Assembly (NCBI GenBank): GCA_905234495.1
Contig: CAJOHE010000004.1
Location: forward strand, 165,348 to 221,640
Direction of reading: 5' to 3'
DNA from: an uncultured Eubacterium sp.
GTDB lineage: Bacteria; Bacillota; Clostridia; Oscillospirales; Acutalibacteraceae
DNA length: 56,293 nucleotides
Below are positions 9,435-18,989 of the stretch, one piece after another. Made by a program: the position numbers and the translations under genes. The stretch's first letter is position 1, and each line of letters begins with the position of its first letter. Below the pieces are notes generated by a model, which was not told the origin of the DNA, did not search any database, and worked only from the letters and a program-made list of their open reading frames with translations.

Positions 9435-10156
9435 TTTGCAAAAAATGCGGCTGCGAAGCCCTGAATGAAACAGAGGAAAAATTCATCTGCCCCGATTGCG
9501 GCGCCGAGTTCCCGAAAGAGGAAGACGGTGAGAAAAAGGGTAAGAAGGACAAAAAGGAACCCGAGGAAACCAGCGCTCTTCGCGAGCTTGTCGATTTCCT
9601 CACCCCGATAATCATCGCGGTTGTTATCGCGGTGCTTCTCAAAACCTTTATCTTTGCAAACGCCGTCGTGCCCACGGGCTCGATGCTCGACACGATTCAG
9701 CTCGGCGACAGAGTTATCGCAAGCAGGGTTGCGTATATAAACGACGACCCCGAGAGAGGCGACGTTGTAATCTTTATCAATCCCGATTACGACCCCGACC
9801 TTCCCAAGGGCAACGGCAACGAGAAATACTACGTTAAAAGAGTTATCGGTCTGCCGGGCGAGACGGTTGAAATCGTCAACGGCGTGACCTATATCACCGA
9901 TTCAAACGGAAAGAAGTACACGCTTGACGAAAGCGCATACCTCAGGGAAACACCCATCGGCGACTTCGGACCCTACACGGTTCCCGAGGGCAGCTACTTT
10001 ATGATGGGCGACAACAGAAACTCAAGCCTTGACGCGAGGTACTGGACTAATAAATACGTCGAGAAGGACAACATTGTAGGCAAGGTTAAATTCAGATACT
10101 ACCGCGCAAAGGAATACCGCAACGGCACGTTTGATTTCTTTGAAACAGTTTCGTAA
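9431..10156 (+). CDS. lepB: Signal peptidase I with N-terminal zinc ribbon
   Basis: A 241-aa type I signal peptidase (family S26) that cuts signal peptides from exported proteins. Residues 1-27 hold CKKCGC and CPDCGA, a CxxC...CxxC zinc ribbon not found in classical LepB. A charged Lys/Glu linker and one membrane helix (about 51-72) follow. The catalytic Ser is in PTGSMLDTI, the Lys in YYVKRVIGLPGE, and MMGDNRNSSLDARYW is the box E motif. The gene starts within the glycosidase stop (ATGA overlap), so it is translationally coupled to a sugar enzyme, an odd place for a general secretion gene. Confidence 0.92.
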   Translation: MICKKCGCEALNETEEKFICPDCGAEFPKEEDGEKKGKKDKKEPEETSALRELVDFLTPIIIAVVIAVLLKTFIFANAVVPTGSMLDTIQLGDRVIASRVAYINDDPERGDVVIFINPDYDPDLPKGNGNEKYYVKRVIGLPGETVEIVNGVTYITDSNGKKYTLDESAYLRETPIGDFGPYTVPEGSYFMMGDNRNSSLDARYWTNKYVEKDNIVGKVKFRYYRAKEYRNGTFDFFETVS

Positions 10157-10179
10157 AATCCGTTAATTCAGGGGGAAAT

Positions 10180-11682
10180 ATGGAAAATACAGTAAACAAA
10201 ACTTACGTTCCCAAAAAGGAATGGATGGCATATGCGATAGGCGCTCTCGGACAGGGTATGGTCTACGGCATAATGAGCTCGTACATATCGGATTTCTATC
10301 TCAACGTGCTTATGCTCTCGCCCGTATTCGTACTGCTTCTGATGCTTCTCGCAAGAGTGTGGGACGCAATAAACGACCCGATTATGGGCTATATCGTTGA
10401 CCACGCAAACCCGAAAAAGGGAAAGATGAAGCCCTATCTGCTCTGGACGCCGGTTCCCGTGGCGGTGCTCACGATGCTCCTTTTCTATGCACCGAAGCAC
10501 AGCGGCGATTCGGTTCCCGTTTGGATTATGGTCTATGCGGCTGTAACCTATATCCTCTGGGGTATGGTTTACACCTCGTCGGACGTTCCGTTCTGGTCGC
10601 TTCCCAACGCAATGACGCCCAACGCAGACGAAAGAGGCTCGATTATCTCGAAGGCGAGAACCTCGAACGGCGTGGGCGCGGCGATTCCGATGGCTCTTTT
10701 TATGGGACTCGGCTTCATTCTGCCGAAGCTCAACCTTGCGGGCGTTCAGCTTGAAAAGACGAAGTACACGGTTATGGCGCTGATTGCGTCGATTATCGGC
10801 AACCTGCTCTTTGCAAGGGTGTATTTCAAGACCAAGGAAAGAATCAACATCCCCGTACCGAAGAAAAAGGACAAGAGTCAGCCGAGCGCGATTAAGCTCA
10901 TCGTGACCTGCAAGCCCCTTATGCTCTGTGCGCTTATGGGTATCCTTTCCGCAGCGAGATATATGTTCCAGGCGGGCGCGGTTCACGTTGCAAGATACTC
11001 GTTTTATATCGGACAGGACACGGCGGGACTTTCGGGTGCAGAGCTTGAGGCGGCGCTTCAGGGAAATATCTCGAAGGTTTCCACAATTCTTGCAGCAGCA
11101 AGCGCGGTGGGTATGTTCGGCGCAATGCTCGCCGTAACGCCCCTCATCAAAAAGTTCAGCTACAAGCAGCTGATTATCGGCTCGTCGCTTCTCGGAACGG
11201 CGTCGTCGCTTGCGATGTATTTCATCGGCTACAATCACTTCTGGGCGTGCGTGCCCTGCCTGCTCATCTCAACAATTCCGTGCGGCGTTATCAACGTGTG
11301 TACCTCGGCAATGGTTTTCGACTGCCTTGACTATATGGAATGGAAGACCGGCTACAGGCTCACGGGTATGGGCTCGGCGATTGTAAGCTTTGTAAACAAA
11401 TTCGGAAACGCGCTTGCAACCTCGGCGATTATCGTTATGTATATCGTTGTGGGACTGAACGTAAGCGAAATCAATTCCGCAACGACAGTAAACCCCCTCA
11501 CCGACGTTTCGCACGAGGTAAGACAGGGTATGTTCAACATCATTTCGATTATTCCTGCAATTTCCCTTCTTCTCTGCACCGTGCCTCTTTTCTTCTATAA
11601 GATTACGGGCAAGTTCAAGGACAATATGGAAAGAGAGCTTGCCGAGCAGAGAGCAAGCAGGGGAATTACAGTTGATGAGTAA
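10180..11682 (+). CDS. GPH-family sugar:cation symporter (MFS)
   Basis: A 500-aa polytopic transporter of the glycoside-pentoside-hexuronide:cation symporter family (MelB relatives), with about 12 helices. Family marks include ARVWDAINDPIMGYIVDHAN near residue 60, KPYLLWTPVPV near 86, VPFWSLPNAMTPNADERG near 140 and DCLDYMEWKTGYRLTGMG near 380. It has GGGGGAAAT before ATG. Its place two genes after the clan-D glycosidase suggests uptake of the glycoside that enzyme cleaves; the cation and sugar cannot be read from sequence. Confidence 0.88.
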   Translation: MENTVNKTYVPKKEWMAYAIGALGQGMVYGIMSSYISDFYLNVLMLSPVFVLLLMLLARVWDAINDPIMGYIVDHANPKKGKMKPYLLWTPVPVAVLTMLLFYAPKHSGDSVPVWIMVYAAVTYILWGMVYTSSDVPFWSLPNAMTPNADERGSIISKARTSNGVGAAIPMALFMGLGFILPKLNLAGVQLEKTKYTVMALIASIIGNLLFARVYFKTKERINIPVPKKKDKSQPSAIKLIVTCKPLMLCALMGILSAARYMFQAGAVHVARYSFYIGQDTAGLSGAELEAALQGNISKVSTILAAASAVGMFGAMLAVTPLIKKFSYKQLIIGSSLLGTASSLAMYFIGYNHFWACVPCLLISTIPCGVINVCTSAMVFDCLDYMEWKTGYRLTGMGSAIVSFVNKFGNALATSAIIVMYIVVGLNVSEINSATTVNPLTDVSHEVRQGMFNIISIIPAISLLLCTVPLFFYKITGKFKDNMERELAEQRASRGITVDE

Positions 11683-11704
11683 AATAAATTAAGGAGATAT
11701 AATT

Positions 11705-12667
11705 ATGGGCAAAGGTAAAAAATTATTGGCTGTGGGCGCTGTTGCAATCGGCGCGTTTGCGGTTGAACAGATTATTCACGGCTATCACGACGTAATGGGA
11801 AGATATTCCGATTTTAATTCCATTCTCGGAAAAATCGGCAACAAGTCAAGCACCGACGCTCTCTCGGATTACCACAAGTTCCTTGAGGAAAAGAGAGTGT
11901 GGATAAGGCAGCAGAACACCGAGTACGTTTCAATCACTTCCGACAGGGGCGACAGGCTTCAGGGCTATCTCACATACCCCGAGGAAGAGAGCAAGGTTTT
12001 CGTTCTCGGTCTTCACGGCTACCACGCAAACCACGACTACGACCCCGCAGCGTTTACGCAGTACTACGTTGAGGGCAGGGGCTACAATTTCCTCAACGTT
12101 GACCACGTTGCAAGCGGCGACAGCGAGGGCAGATACGTTGGCTTCGACTTCTTTGAAAGTCAGGACAGCCTCAAGTGGCTCGACTATCTGATTGACCGCT
12201 TCGGCGACGATATCAGGATTATCATTCACGGCGTATCAATGGGCGGCGCCACCGTCTGCAAGATGGTTGATTCCGTTCCGCCCCAGGTTAAGCTCGCTAT
12301 TGCGGACTGCCCGTTCACAAACGCTCTCGAGGAATTTGACAACACCGCAAAGAACTTCGGTCTCAAGAATCCCGAGCCCCTTCTCAAGGTGTTCAACGCA
12401 ATGAACAAGGTGTTCGCGGGCTACGACCTCAACGACACCGACAACAGGGAATCCGTTAAAAATTCGAAGGTGCCGATGCTCTTCGTTCACGGCGACGCGG
12501 ACGATTTCGTTCCCACCCGTATGGGCGAGGAACTCTATGAGCTTTGCGGAAACGAGAAGGAGCTTCTCATTGTTCCGGGCGCTGAGCACGCTCAGTCAAT
12601 CTCAACCGACGAGGCGCTCTATCACAAGACGCTTGACGCTTTCATCGATAAGTACTTAGGAGAGTAA
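11705..12667 (+). CDS. Alpha/beta hydrolase with N-terminal membrane anchor
   Basis: A 320-aa serine hydrolase. A lysine start and hydrophobic stretch (LLAVGAVAIGAFAVEQII, residues 7-24) suggest a signal anchor. LGLHGYHANHDYD is the oxyanion region, HGVSMGGATVCKM the nucleophile elbow (GxSxG), VHGDADDFVP carries the acid Asp and GAEHAQS the catalytic His. This fits the hydrolase_4/BAAT-like lipases and esterases common in Firmicutes. A strong AAGGAGATATAATT site precedes ATG. Substrate is unknown; it lies between the sugar symporter and the tautomerase. Confidence 0.85.
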   Translation: MGKGKKLLAVGAVAIGAFAVEQIIHGYHDVMGRYSDFNSILGKIGNKSSTDALSDYHKFLEEKRVWIRQQNTEYVSITSDRGDRLQGYLTYPEEESKVFVLGLHGYHANHDYDPAAFTQYYVEGRGYNFLNVDHVASGDSEGRYVGFDFFESQDSLKWLDYLIDRFGDDIRIIIHGVSMGGATVCKMVDSVPPQVKLAIADCPFTNALEEFDNTAKNFGLKNPEPLLKVFNAMNKVFAGYDLNDTDNRESVKNSKVPMLFVHGDADDFVPTRMGEELYELCGNEKELLIVPGAEHAQSISTDEALYHKTLDAFIDKYLGE

Positions 12668-12669
12668 TT

Positions 12670-13008
12670 ATGCCGTTTATCAACGTTAAAACAAATTCAC
12701 CGCTCGCCGACGGCGCAAAAGAGGCGCTCAAGGCTGAGCTCGGTCAGGCAATAACCGCAATCCCCGGAAAGAGCGAGGGCTGGCTTATGGTAGCCGTCGA
12801 CTCGGGCGATATGTGGTTCAAGGGCGACGGCGCGCCCTGCGCTATGTTTGAGGTTTCGATTTTCGGCTCGGCGGGCGACAGCGCCTACGACGAGCTTACA
12901 AAGAGAATCTGCGCCGCGGCTCAGAAGCATCTCGGCGTTTCCCCCGACAGGACGTACGTCAAGTACAGCGAGCACGGCCGCTGGGGCTTCAACAACTTCA
13001 ATTTCTGA
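12670..13008 (+). CDS. MIF-like phenylpyruvate/dopachrome tautomerase family protein
   Basis: A 112-aa protein of the tautomerase/MIF superfamily. After Met removal Pro1 (MPFINVKTNS) would be the catalytic base. FEVSIFGSAG and the C-terminal DRTYVKYSEHGRWGFNNFNF match the MIF fold. It begins 2 bases after the hydrolase stop with AGGAGAG as ribosome site. Bacterial members have varied or unknown substrates. It ends the plus-strand cluster that began at 6822. Confidence 0.82.
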   Translation: MPFINVKTNSPLADGAKEALKAELGQAITAIPGKSEGWLMVAVDSGDMWFKGDGAPCAMFEVSIFGSAGDSAYDELTKRICAAAQKHLGVSPDRTYVKYSEHGRWGFNNFNF

Positions 13009-13045
13009 GCGGTTATACAAATAGTAATAATAAATAAATTTATAC

Positions 13046-13073
13046 TTGACATTTTAAAATTATATGCTATTAT
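13046..13073 (+). promoter_or_regulatory. Promoter of the rimP-nusA-infB operon
   Basis: TTGACA (13046-13051), 16-bp spacer and TATTAT (13068-13073), about 95 bases before the rimP start. Confidence 0.65.
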
Positions 13074-13091
13074 AACTATGTTAGTATAAAG

Positions 13092-13156
13092 GCCAAAGGG
13101 AGTGAGCGGAAAGCTCGCTCTCTTGTTATTGTAGGCAGGTTTTTACAGCCTGCGTA
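13092..13156 (+). ncRNA. Hairpin leader of the rimP operon
   Basis: The 5' untranslated region contains a strong stem, GAGTGAGC paired with GCTCGCTC through a GGAAA-type loop (about 13100-13122), and a second stem GCAGG/CCTGC (13135-13154) next to the AAGGAGG ribosome site. The first stem lacks a clear T run, so it is more likely a stability or autoregulatory element than a terminator. No match to a named RNA family can be claimed by eye. Confidence 0.4.
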
Positions 13157-13169
13157 AGGAGGTTTTAGC

Positions 13170-13661
13170 TTGGCAGGAAAAGGAAATACTGTTAAAAGGG
13201 TTGAAGAAATCGTTAAGCCCTATGCCGATGAACTCGGGCTTGAGCTCTGGGACATCCGCTTTGTCAAGGAAGGAAGCGACTGGTATCTGCGCATCTTTAT
13301 TGATAAGGAAGGCGGCATTTCGATTGACGACTGCGTTGATTTGACCCGCGCTGTAACAAAGCCTCTTGACGAGGCGGACCCGATAAGTCAGAGCTACACG
13401 CTCGAGGTTTCCTCACCCGGAATTGAGAGAGAGCTCGTGACTGACGCGCATTTTGAAAAATATGTCGGAAGCAGGGTTTTAATGAGGCTCATCAGACCGA
13501 TTGAAAAGGTCAGGGACTTCAGCGGCGTTATGAGCGCCTACGAGAAAGGTGACATCACCGTTGAGCTCGAGGACGGCACGTCGATTACCGTAAATAAGAA
13601 AGAGACCTCATTCGTTAAGCTTGACGACTTTGATATAAATGATTTTGAACAGGAATTATAA
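13170..13661 (+). CDS. rimP: Ribosome maturation factor RimP
   Basis: A 163-aa protein needed for 30S subunit maturation. It shows the RimP signatures GLELWDIRFVKEGSDWYLRIFID, ISIDDCVDLTRAV, YTLEVSSPGIERELV and the C-terminal SH3-like half ending FVKLDDFDI. The start is TTG at 13170, fixed by AAGGAGG at 13156-13162 and the alignment of the N terminus. It is first in the conserved rimP-nusA-rnpM-ylxQ-infB order. Confidence 0.95.
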   Translation: MAGKGNTVKRVEEIVKPYADELGLELWDIRFVKEGSDWYLRIFIDKEGGISIDDCVDLTRAVTKPLDEADPISQSYTLEVSSPGIERELVTDAHFEKYVGSRVLMRLIRPIEKVRDFSGVMSAYEKGDITVELEDGTSITVNKKETSFVKLDDFDINDFEQEL

Positions 13662-13685
13662 TACGGAAAGGAATGGTAGGAAAAA

Positions 13686-14726
13686 ATGAGTAAGGAATTT
13701 TTTGAGGCTGTAAAAATGCTTGAAGAGGAAAAGGGTATCCCGAGAGAGGATATTTACGAAAACATTTCTCAGGCAGTAATCAGCTCGCTTAAGAGAGAGT
13801 ATAACGGAAAAGAAATCGTACACTGCGAAATCAACGAGGAAAAGCAGAAGATTAAAGTGTTCGTAAGAAAGAACGTTGTTGAAGAGATTGAGGACCCCGA
13901 CACGGATTTAACGCTTGAGCAGGCACAGCAGTACCGCAAGAGCGCAAAGGTCGGCAAGACAATCGATATCCCGATTAAGACGAAGGAACTCGGCAGAATT
14001 ATTGCCCAGAAGGCAAAGCACAGCATCCGTCAGGGACTTCGCAACGCCGAGAGAGGCAAGGCTTACGAGGAATTCAAGTCAAAGACTCAGGAGCTTCTCA
14101 CCGCAAAGGTTGACAGAATCGACCCGATGACGGGCAACGCAACCCTCGATATCGGCAAAACCCAGACGATGCTTCCCAAGGCTGAGCAGGTTCCGGGCGA
14201 AAGACTCATTGAGGGTATGCAGATTAAGGTCTACATCGTTGACGTTAAGGAAACGACAAAGGGACCGAAGATTATGGTTTCAAGAACCCACCCCGGTCTT
14301 GTACGCCGCCTGTTTGAGCAGGAGGTTCCCGAGATTTACGACGGAACAATCGAGATTAAATCCGTATCCCGTGAGGCGGGCTCAAGGTCAAAGATTGCCG
14401 TTCTCACAAAGGACGACGCGGTTGACCCCGTAGGCGCCTGCATAGGTCCGAGAGGTCAGAGAGTTTCAAACATCGTTGACGCACTCGGCGGCGAAAAGAT
14501 TGATATCGTAAACTACAGCGACGACCCCGTTGAGTTCATCTCGGCGTCGCTTGCACCGTCGGACGTTGTCAGCGTGACAATCATCGACGAGGAAGCAAAA
14601 ACCTGCAGAGCTATTGTTCCCGACGACCAGCTTTCGCTCGCAATCGGCAACAAGGGACAGAATGTCCGCCTTGCAGTAAGACTTACGGGCTGGAACATCG
14701 ACATCAAGCCCGAGTCCGAGGCATAA
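13686..14726 (+). CDS. nusA: Transcription termination/antitermination protein NusA
   Basis: A 346-aa RNA polymerase-binding factor that modulates pausing, termination and antitermination. The N-terminal domain (1-125) starts [18 protein letters not shown]. An S1 domain follows around 135-200 ([19 protein letters not shown]), then two KH domains, with [15 protein letters not shown] and [13 protein letters not shown] as the GxxG loops. The short length without C-terminal acidic repeats is normal for Firmicutes. It lies 24 bases after rimP. Confidence 0.97.
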   Translation: MSKEFFEAVKMLEEEKGIPREDIYENISQAVISSLKREYNGKEIVHCEINEEKQKIKVFVRKNVVEEIEDPDTDLTLEQAQQYRKSAKVGKTIDIPIKTKELGRIIAQKAKHSIRQGLRNAERGKAYEEFKSKTQELLTAKVDRIDPMTGNATLDIGKTQTMLPKAEQVPGERLIEGMQIKVYIVDVKETTKGPKIMVSRTHPGLVRRLFEQEVPEIYDGTIEIKSVSREAGSRSKIAVLTKDDAVDPVGACIGPRGQRVSNIVDALGGEKIDIVNYSDDPVEFISASLAPSDVVSVTIIDEEAKTCRAIVPDDQLSLAIGNKGQNVRLAVRLTGWNIDIKPESEA

Positions 14727-14763
14727 TTTTTAAACAGTATTCAACCAAAACGGAAGTGAGATT

Positions 14764-15030
14764 ATGAAAACAAAAAAGATACCCATGAGAATGTGTACGG
14801 GCTGCGGCGAAATGTTTGAAAAGCGCTCGCTCGTCCGCGTTGTTAAGAGTCCCGACGGCGAGATTTCGCTTGACCTTACGGGCAAGAAGTCGGGCAGGGG
14901 TGCCTATGTTTGCAGAAACTCTGAATGTCTGAAAAAAGCAAGAAAGAAGAAAGCCTTTGAGAGAGCCTTTTCGGTAGAGATAAGCGACGAGGTTTACGCT
15001 CAGATGGAGGAAGAGATGAAAAATGCCTGA
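14764..15030 (+). CDS. rnpM: RNase P modulator RnpM (YlxR)
   Basis: An 88-aa YlxR-family RNA-binding protein. It opens IPMRMCTGCGEMFEKRSLVRVV and carries GRGAYVCRNSECLKKARKKKAFERAF, the conserved GRGAYVC box. Members in Firmicutes bind RNase P RNA and alter its activity. The gene sits between nusA and ylxQ as in most Firmicutes and overlaps ylxQ by 8 bases. Confidence 0.93.
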   Translation: MKTKKIPMRMCTGCGEMFEKRSLVRVVKSPDGEISLDLTGKKSGRGAYVCRNSECLKKARKKKAFERAFSVEISDEVYAQMEEEMKNA

Positions 15031-15355
15031 CAGCAAATTTTTATCAATGCTCGGTCTCGCAAAGAGAGCCGGCAGACTTTCGGCAGGACACGACACGGCG
15101 CAGCAGGCGATAATCAAAAAGAAGGCTGAGCTTGTGATTCTGTGTTCCGACGCGTCGGAAAGACTTTTAAAGGAATTTGAACAGCTTGCAAAAACGCATA
15201 CCCCCGATATCCGGATTATGGTGATAAAACCCACGATGAACGAGATATATTTTGAACTGGGTATCAGAGCGGGGGTTATGACGGTTGATGATAAGAATTT
15301 CTCATCAGGGCTGATCTCACTATCAGAACAGGAGGACATTATATATGGTAATTAA
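15023..15355 (+). CDS. L7Ae/L30e-family RNA-binding protein YlxQ
   Basis: A 110-aa protein of the ribosomal L7Ae/L30e fold, which binds kink-turn RNA. It has the typical start FLSMLGLAKRAGRLSAGHD and ELVILCSDASERL in the middle. It overlaps rnpM by 8 bases and infB by 11 bases, so the three are translationally coupled. Confidence 0.9.
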   Translation: MPDSKFLSMLGLAKRAGRLSAGHDTAQQAIIKKKAELVILCSDASERLLKEFEQLAKTHTPDIRIMVIKPTMNEIYFELGIRAGVMTVDDKNFSSGLISLSEQEDIIYGN

Positions 15356-17708
15356 GGTTAAACTTTCAGAAGTCGCAAAAGACTTTGGAATGGCTAACAA
15401 GGATATAGTGGCTATACTCGGCACATACTGCGGCGAAGCAAAGAGAACCGCAAGCACCGCGCTCGACGAAAACGATCTTAACGTCATTTTTGAAAAGCTC
15501 ACGCAGGATAACAGCGTAGAAAGCTTTGACGAATACTTCAAGGCGGGCGAGGAAAAGGCAAAGGAAAAGCCGAAGAAAGAGCCTGCAAAGAAGAAGGCTG
15601 AAAAGCCCGAGGACCAGAAGAGAAAGAATCAGGCGGCAATCCTTCAGATGGCGGAACAGGCTGCAAAGCGCGATGAGGAAAAGGCGAAGAAAAAGGCGTC
15701 GAAAACACCTCAGGCAAGAACGAAGGGCGAGGCTCGCCACGTTGACACGAGAGTTAACACGGTTGACCTTTCCAAGTACGACCAGAAGTACGAGGATATT
15801 GCGCCTGCTTCAAATATGAACGACTATCAGAAGAAGCAGAAGCTCAACCAGAAGTCAAAGCAGTACAGAAAGAAGAAGCCCCAGGGTATGCACGCCCGCT
15901 CAAAGAAAGAGACAGAGGCTCAGCGTCTTGCGCGTATTGCAGAGCAGAGAAAGAAGCAGCAGATTACCATCGACGTACCCGACGAAATCACTGTCGGCGA
16001 CCTTGCAAGCCTTCTTCGTATGACGGCAAACGAGGTAATCAAAAAGCTTATGACGCTCGGCGTTATGGCGGGTATGAACGAGGTTATCGACTTTGACACA
16101 GCCGAAATCGTTGCAACCGAGCTCGGCGCAAAGGTTAATAAAAAGGTTGAAATCACCATTGAAGAGCAGATTATCGAAGAGGACGTTGAAAACGACGAAA
16201 ACGCTATCACAAGACCCCCCGTTGTCTGCGTAATGGGACACGTTGACCACGGTAAGACGTCAATTCTTGACGCAATCCGCAACACCGACGTAACGTCAAC
16301 CGAGGCGGGCGGAATCACTCAGGCAATCGGCGCATATCAGGTTGAGGTAAACGGCGAGAAAATCACATTCCTCGACACGCCCGGTCACGCCGCTTTCACC
16401 GCTATGAGAGCAAGGGGCGCTATGGCGACCGATATCGCGGTTCTCGTTGTTGCGGCTGACGACGGCATTATGCCTCAGACAATCGAGGCTATCAACCACG
16501 CAAAGGCTGCCGGCGTTGAAATCATCGTTGCAATCAACAAGATGGATAAGGAAGGCGCAAACCCCGACAAGGTTATGCAGCAGCTCACCGAGCACGGTCT
16601 TGTGCCCGAGGACTGGGGCGGCGACGTTATCTGCGTTCCCGTTTCGGCAAAGACAAAGATGAATATCGACAAGCTTCTTGAGACAATTCTTCTCGTTGCA
16701 GAGGTTGCAGAGCTCAAGGCAAATCCCGACAGAACTGCAAAGGGTGTTGTTATCGAGGCAAAGCTCGACAAGGGCAGGGGCCCGATTGCAACCCTTCTCG
16801 TTCAGAACGGTACGCTCAATGCCGGCGACGTTATCGTTGCGGGTACGGCTGTAGGTAAGGTAAGGGCTATGACCGACTACCGCGGCAGGTCAATCCGCCA
16901 CGCGGCACCGTCCGTTCCCGTTGAGATTATGGGACTTGACAGCGCGCCCATGAGCGGCGACGAGTTCAACGCGGTAAGCGATGAAAAGCTTGCAAGAGCT
17001 CTTGTTGAGCAGAGAAAGAACGAGGCTAAGGAAGAGGAATTCAAGCTCTTCCAGAAGGTTACTCTCGACACTCTCTTTGACACTCTTCAGGAGGGCGAGA
17101 TGAAAGAGCTCAACATCATCGTCAAGGCTGACGTTCAGGGCTCAGTTGAGGCTGTCAAGCAGTCGCTTCTCAAGATTGAAAACGACGAGGTCAACGTTAA
17201 AATCGTACACGGCGGCGTCGGCGTAGTTAACGAGAGCGACGTTATGCTTGCAAGCGCTTCAAACGCTATCATCGTTGCGTTTGCAATCGGCGTTGACCAG
17301 ATTGCTCAGGACAATGCAGAGCGCGACGGAATTGAAATCAGAAAGTACGACATCATCTACGATGCAATTGAAGATATTGAAAGAGCTATGAGGGGCATGA
17401 GAGCGCCGAAATACCGCGACGTTGAAACGGGCGAGGTTGAGGTCAGGGAAATCTACAAGGTTTCCTCGGCAGGCACAATCGCAGGTTCTCTTGTTACAAG
17501 CGGTACAATCAAGCGTTCGGGTAAGGTAAGAGTTATCCGAAACGGCAAGCAGATTGCCGACGTTCCTCTTGCAAACCTCAAGAGATTTAAGGACGATGTA
17601 AAAGAGGTTTCCTCGGGTTATGAGTGCGGTATCAGCCTTGAGGGCTGGGACGACCTTCAGCCGGGCGATATCCTTGAGGCTTACATCGTTGAGGAATACA
17701 GGGATTAA
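15345..17708 (+). CDS. infB: Translation initiation factor IF-2
   Basis: A 787-aa GTPase that brings initiator tRNA to the 30S subunit. The N terminus has an IF2_N winged-helix-like module and a long Lys/Glu-rich linker (about 65-210). The G domain carries GHVDHGKTS, DTPGHAAF, NKMDKEGAN and SAKTK, followed by domains II, III and the tRNA-binding C2 domain (VSSGYECGISLEGWDDLQPGD). Length is normal for Clostridia. The ATG lies inside the end of ylxQ. Confidence 0.98.
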   Translation: MVIKVKLSEVAKDFGMANKDIVAILGTYCGEAKRTASTALDENDLNVIFEKLTQDNSVESFDEYFKAGEEKAKEKPKKEPAKKKAEKPEDQKRKNQAAILQMAEQAAKRDEEKAKKKASKTPQARTKGEARHVDTRVNTVDLSKYDQKYEDIAPASNMNDYQKKQKLNQKSKQYRKKKPQGMHARSKKETEAQRLARIAEQRKKQQITIDVPDEITVGDLASLLRMTANEVIKKLMTLGVMAGMNEVIDFDTAEIVATELGAKVNKKVEITIEEQIIEEDVENDENAITRPPVVCVMGHVDHGKTSILDAIRNTDVTSTEAGGITQAIGAYQVEVNGEKITFLDTPGHAAFTAMRARGAMATDIAVLVVAADDGIMPQTIEAINHAKAAGVEIIVAINKMDKEGANPDKVMQQLTEHGLVPEDWGGDVICVPVSAKTKMNIDKLLETILLVAEVAELKANPDRTAKGVVIEAKLDKGRGPIATLLVQNGTLNAGDVIVAGTAVGKVRAMTDYRGRSIRHAAPSVPVEIMGLDSAPMSGDEFNAVSDEKLARALVEQRKNEAKEEEFKLFQKVTLDTLFDTLQEGEMKELNIIVKADVQGSVEAVKQSLLKIENDEVNVKIVHGGVGVVNESDVMLASASNAIIVAFAIGVDQIAQDNAERDGIEIRKYDIIYDAIEDIERAMRGMRAPKYRDVETGEVEVREIYKVSSAGTIAGSLVTSGTIKRSGKVRVIRNGKQIADVPLANLKRFKDDVKEVSSGYECGISLEGWDDLQPGDILEAYIVEEYRD

Positions 17709-17710
17709 TT

Positions 17711-18058
17711 ATGGCAGGATTTCATATTGACAGAATCAGCGAGGATATAAAGCGCGAGATTATATCCATTATGCGCGAGCTCAAGGACCCGAGAATCAGC
17801 GGAATGCTCACCGTCGTTAAGGTTGAGGTGACAAACGACCTCAGCTATGCAAAGGTTTACATCAGCGCGATGGAAGGCATTGAAACCGCAAAGAAGTCAA
17901 TCAAAGGGCTTGAAAGCGCGCAGGGATATATCAGAAAGCAGCTCGGCACGAGGCTTCACCTCAGAAAGAGCCCCGAGCTCAGATTCATCGCTGACGATTC
18001 CATTGAAAAGGGAATGGACCTTTTTGAAAAGATTAAGGAAATAAATAATGAGAATTGA
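17711..18058 (+). CDS. rbfA: 30S ribosome-binding factor RbfA
   Basis: A 115-aa KH-fold protein that helps late 30S assembly and cold adaptation. Signatures are RISEDIKREI, LKDPRISGMLTVVKVEVTND and LGTRLHLRKSPELRFIADDS. It starts 2 bases after the infB stop and overlaps nrnA by 11 bases. Confidence 0.96.
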   Translation: MAGFHIDRISEDIKREIISIMRELKDPRISGMLTVVKVEVTNDLSYAKVYISAMEGIETAKKSIKGLESAQGYIRKQLGTRLHLRKSPELRFIADDSIEKGMDLFEKIKEINNEN

Positions 18059-18989
18059 CATTAAGGAATGTGCAAGGCTGCTTGCGGATAAGGACGATAT
18101 ACTCATCCTCACCCACGCTCATCCCGACGGCGACACGCTGGGATGCGGCTTTGCCCTCTGTCGCGCGCTGATGAAAATGGGCAAGTTCTGCTCTGTCGTC
18201 AACGCCGACGAAATACCTAAAAAGTACGGTTATCTTTACGATGACATCGCACCGATAAAATTCAATCCGAAGTTCGTTGTGGCTGTCGACGTCGCAACGC
18301 CGAATCTTCTCGGCGGACTTGACGGCAAGTACCATATCAATCTCTGTATCGACCATCATCTGACGAATACGGAATACGCCGACGATATCCTTTTGCAGGA
18401 CGTTCCTGCGGCTTGCCAGACAATCTACAAGCTCATTAAGGAGCTCGGCGTTGAGATTGACAACCGTATGGCGGACGCCCTCTACACGGGCATTTCGACC
18501 GACACGGGCTGTTTCAGATACGCTTCCACAACGTCGGAAACATACAGAATTGCAGCCGACCTCATCGACCTCGGCGCAAACAACGGTATGATTAATCGCG
18601 CGATGTTTGAGACAAAGACGAAGTCCTACGCTCAGCTTGAAAGGCTTGCGCTTGACACGATGTCCTTCTACGACAACGACCGCATCGCAATCATCACGGT
18701 CACTCAGGATATGTATCTTCGCACGGGCTCAAACGAGACGGAAACCGAACCCCTCGCGCCTCTCACAAGAATGGTTGAGGGCGTTGAAATCGGCGTAATC
18801 CTCAAGGAAAAGCCCGACGGCACCTGCAAGGCTTCAATCAGAACCTTCGACACGGTGAATGCCGCAGAGCTTGCAAAGGCTTTCGGCGGCGGCGGACATC
18901 CTCAGGCTTCCGCGTGCCGCTTTGACTGCGACATACTTGAGGCGAAAAACAGAATTATCAGCAAAGGCAGTGAGCTATTAAACAGATGA
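18048..18989 (+). CDS. nrnA: DHH-family oligoribonuclease/pAp phosphatase NrnA
   Basis: A 313-aa DHH/DHHA1 phosphoesterase predicted to degrade nanoRNA or pAp. THAHPDGDTLGCG supplies metal-binding His and Asp, VAVDVATP the next Asp, and CIDHHLTN is the DHH motif. The C-terminal DHHA1 domain has AFGGGGHPQASACRF. It follows rbfA with overlap and overlaps truB by 4 bases, the usual Firmicutes order. Confidence 0.93.
   Translation: MRIDIKECARLLADKDDILILTHAHPDGDTLGCGFALCRALMKMGKFCSVVNADEIPKKYGYLYDDIAPIKFNPKFVVAVDVATPNLLGGLDGKYHINLCIDHHLTNTEYADDILLQDVPAACQTIYKLIKELGVEIDNRMADALYTGISTDTGCFRYASTTSETYRIAADLIDLGANNGMINRAMFETKTKSYAQLERLALDTMSFYDNDRIAIITVTQDMYLRTGSNETETEPLAPLTRMVEGVEIGVILKEKPDGTCKASIRTFDTVNAAELAKAFGGGGHPQASACRFDCDILEAKNRIISKGSELLNR

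Noticed and set aside
10168..11238. Minus-strand frame of 356 codons opposite the GPH symporter
   Set aside because: Arg/His-rich composition of an antisense shadow; the plus strand codes a clear transporter.
13092..13156. T-box or other riboswitch before rimP
   Set aside because: Too short for a T-box and lacks its conserved bulge; only hairpins are visible.
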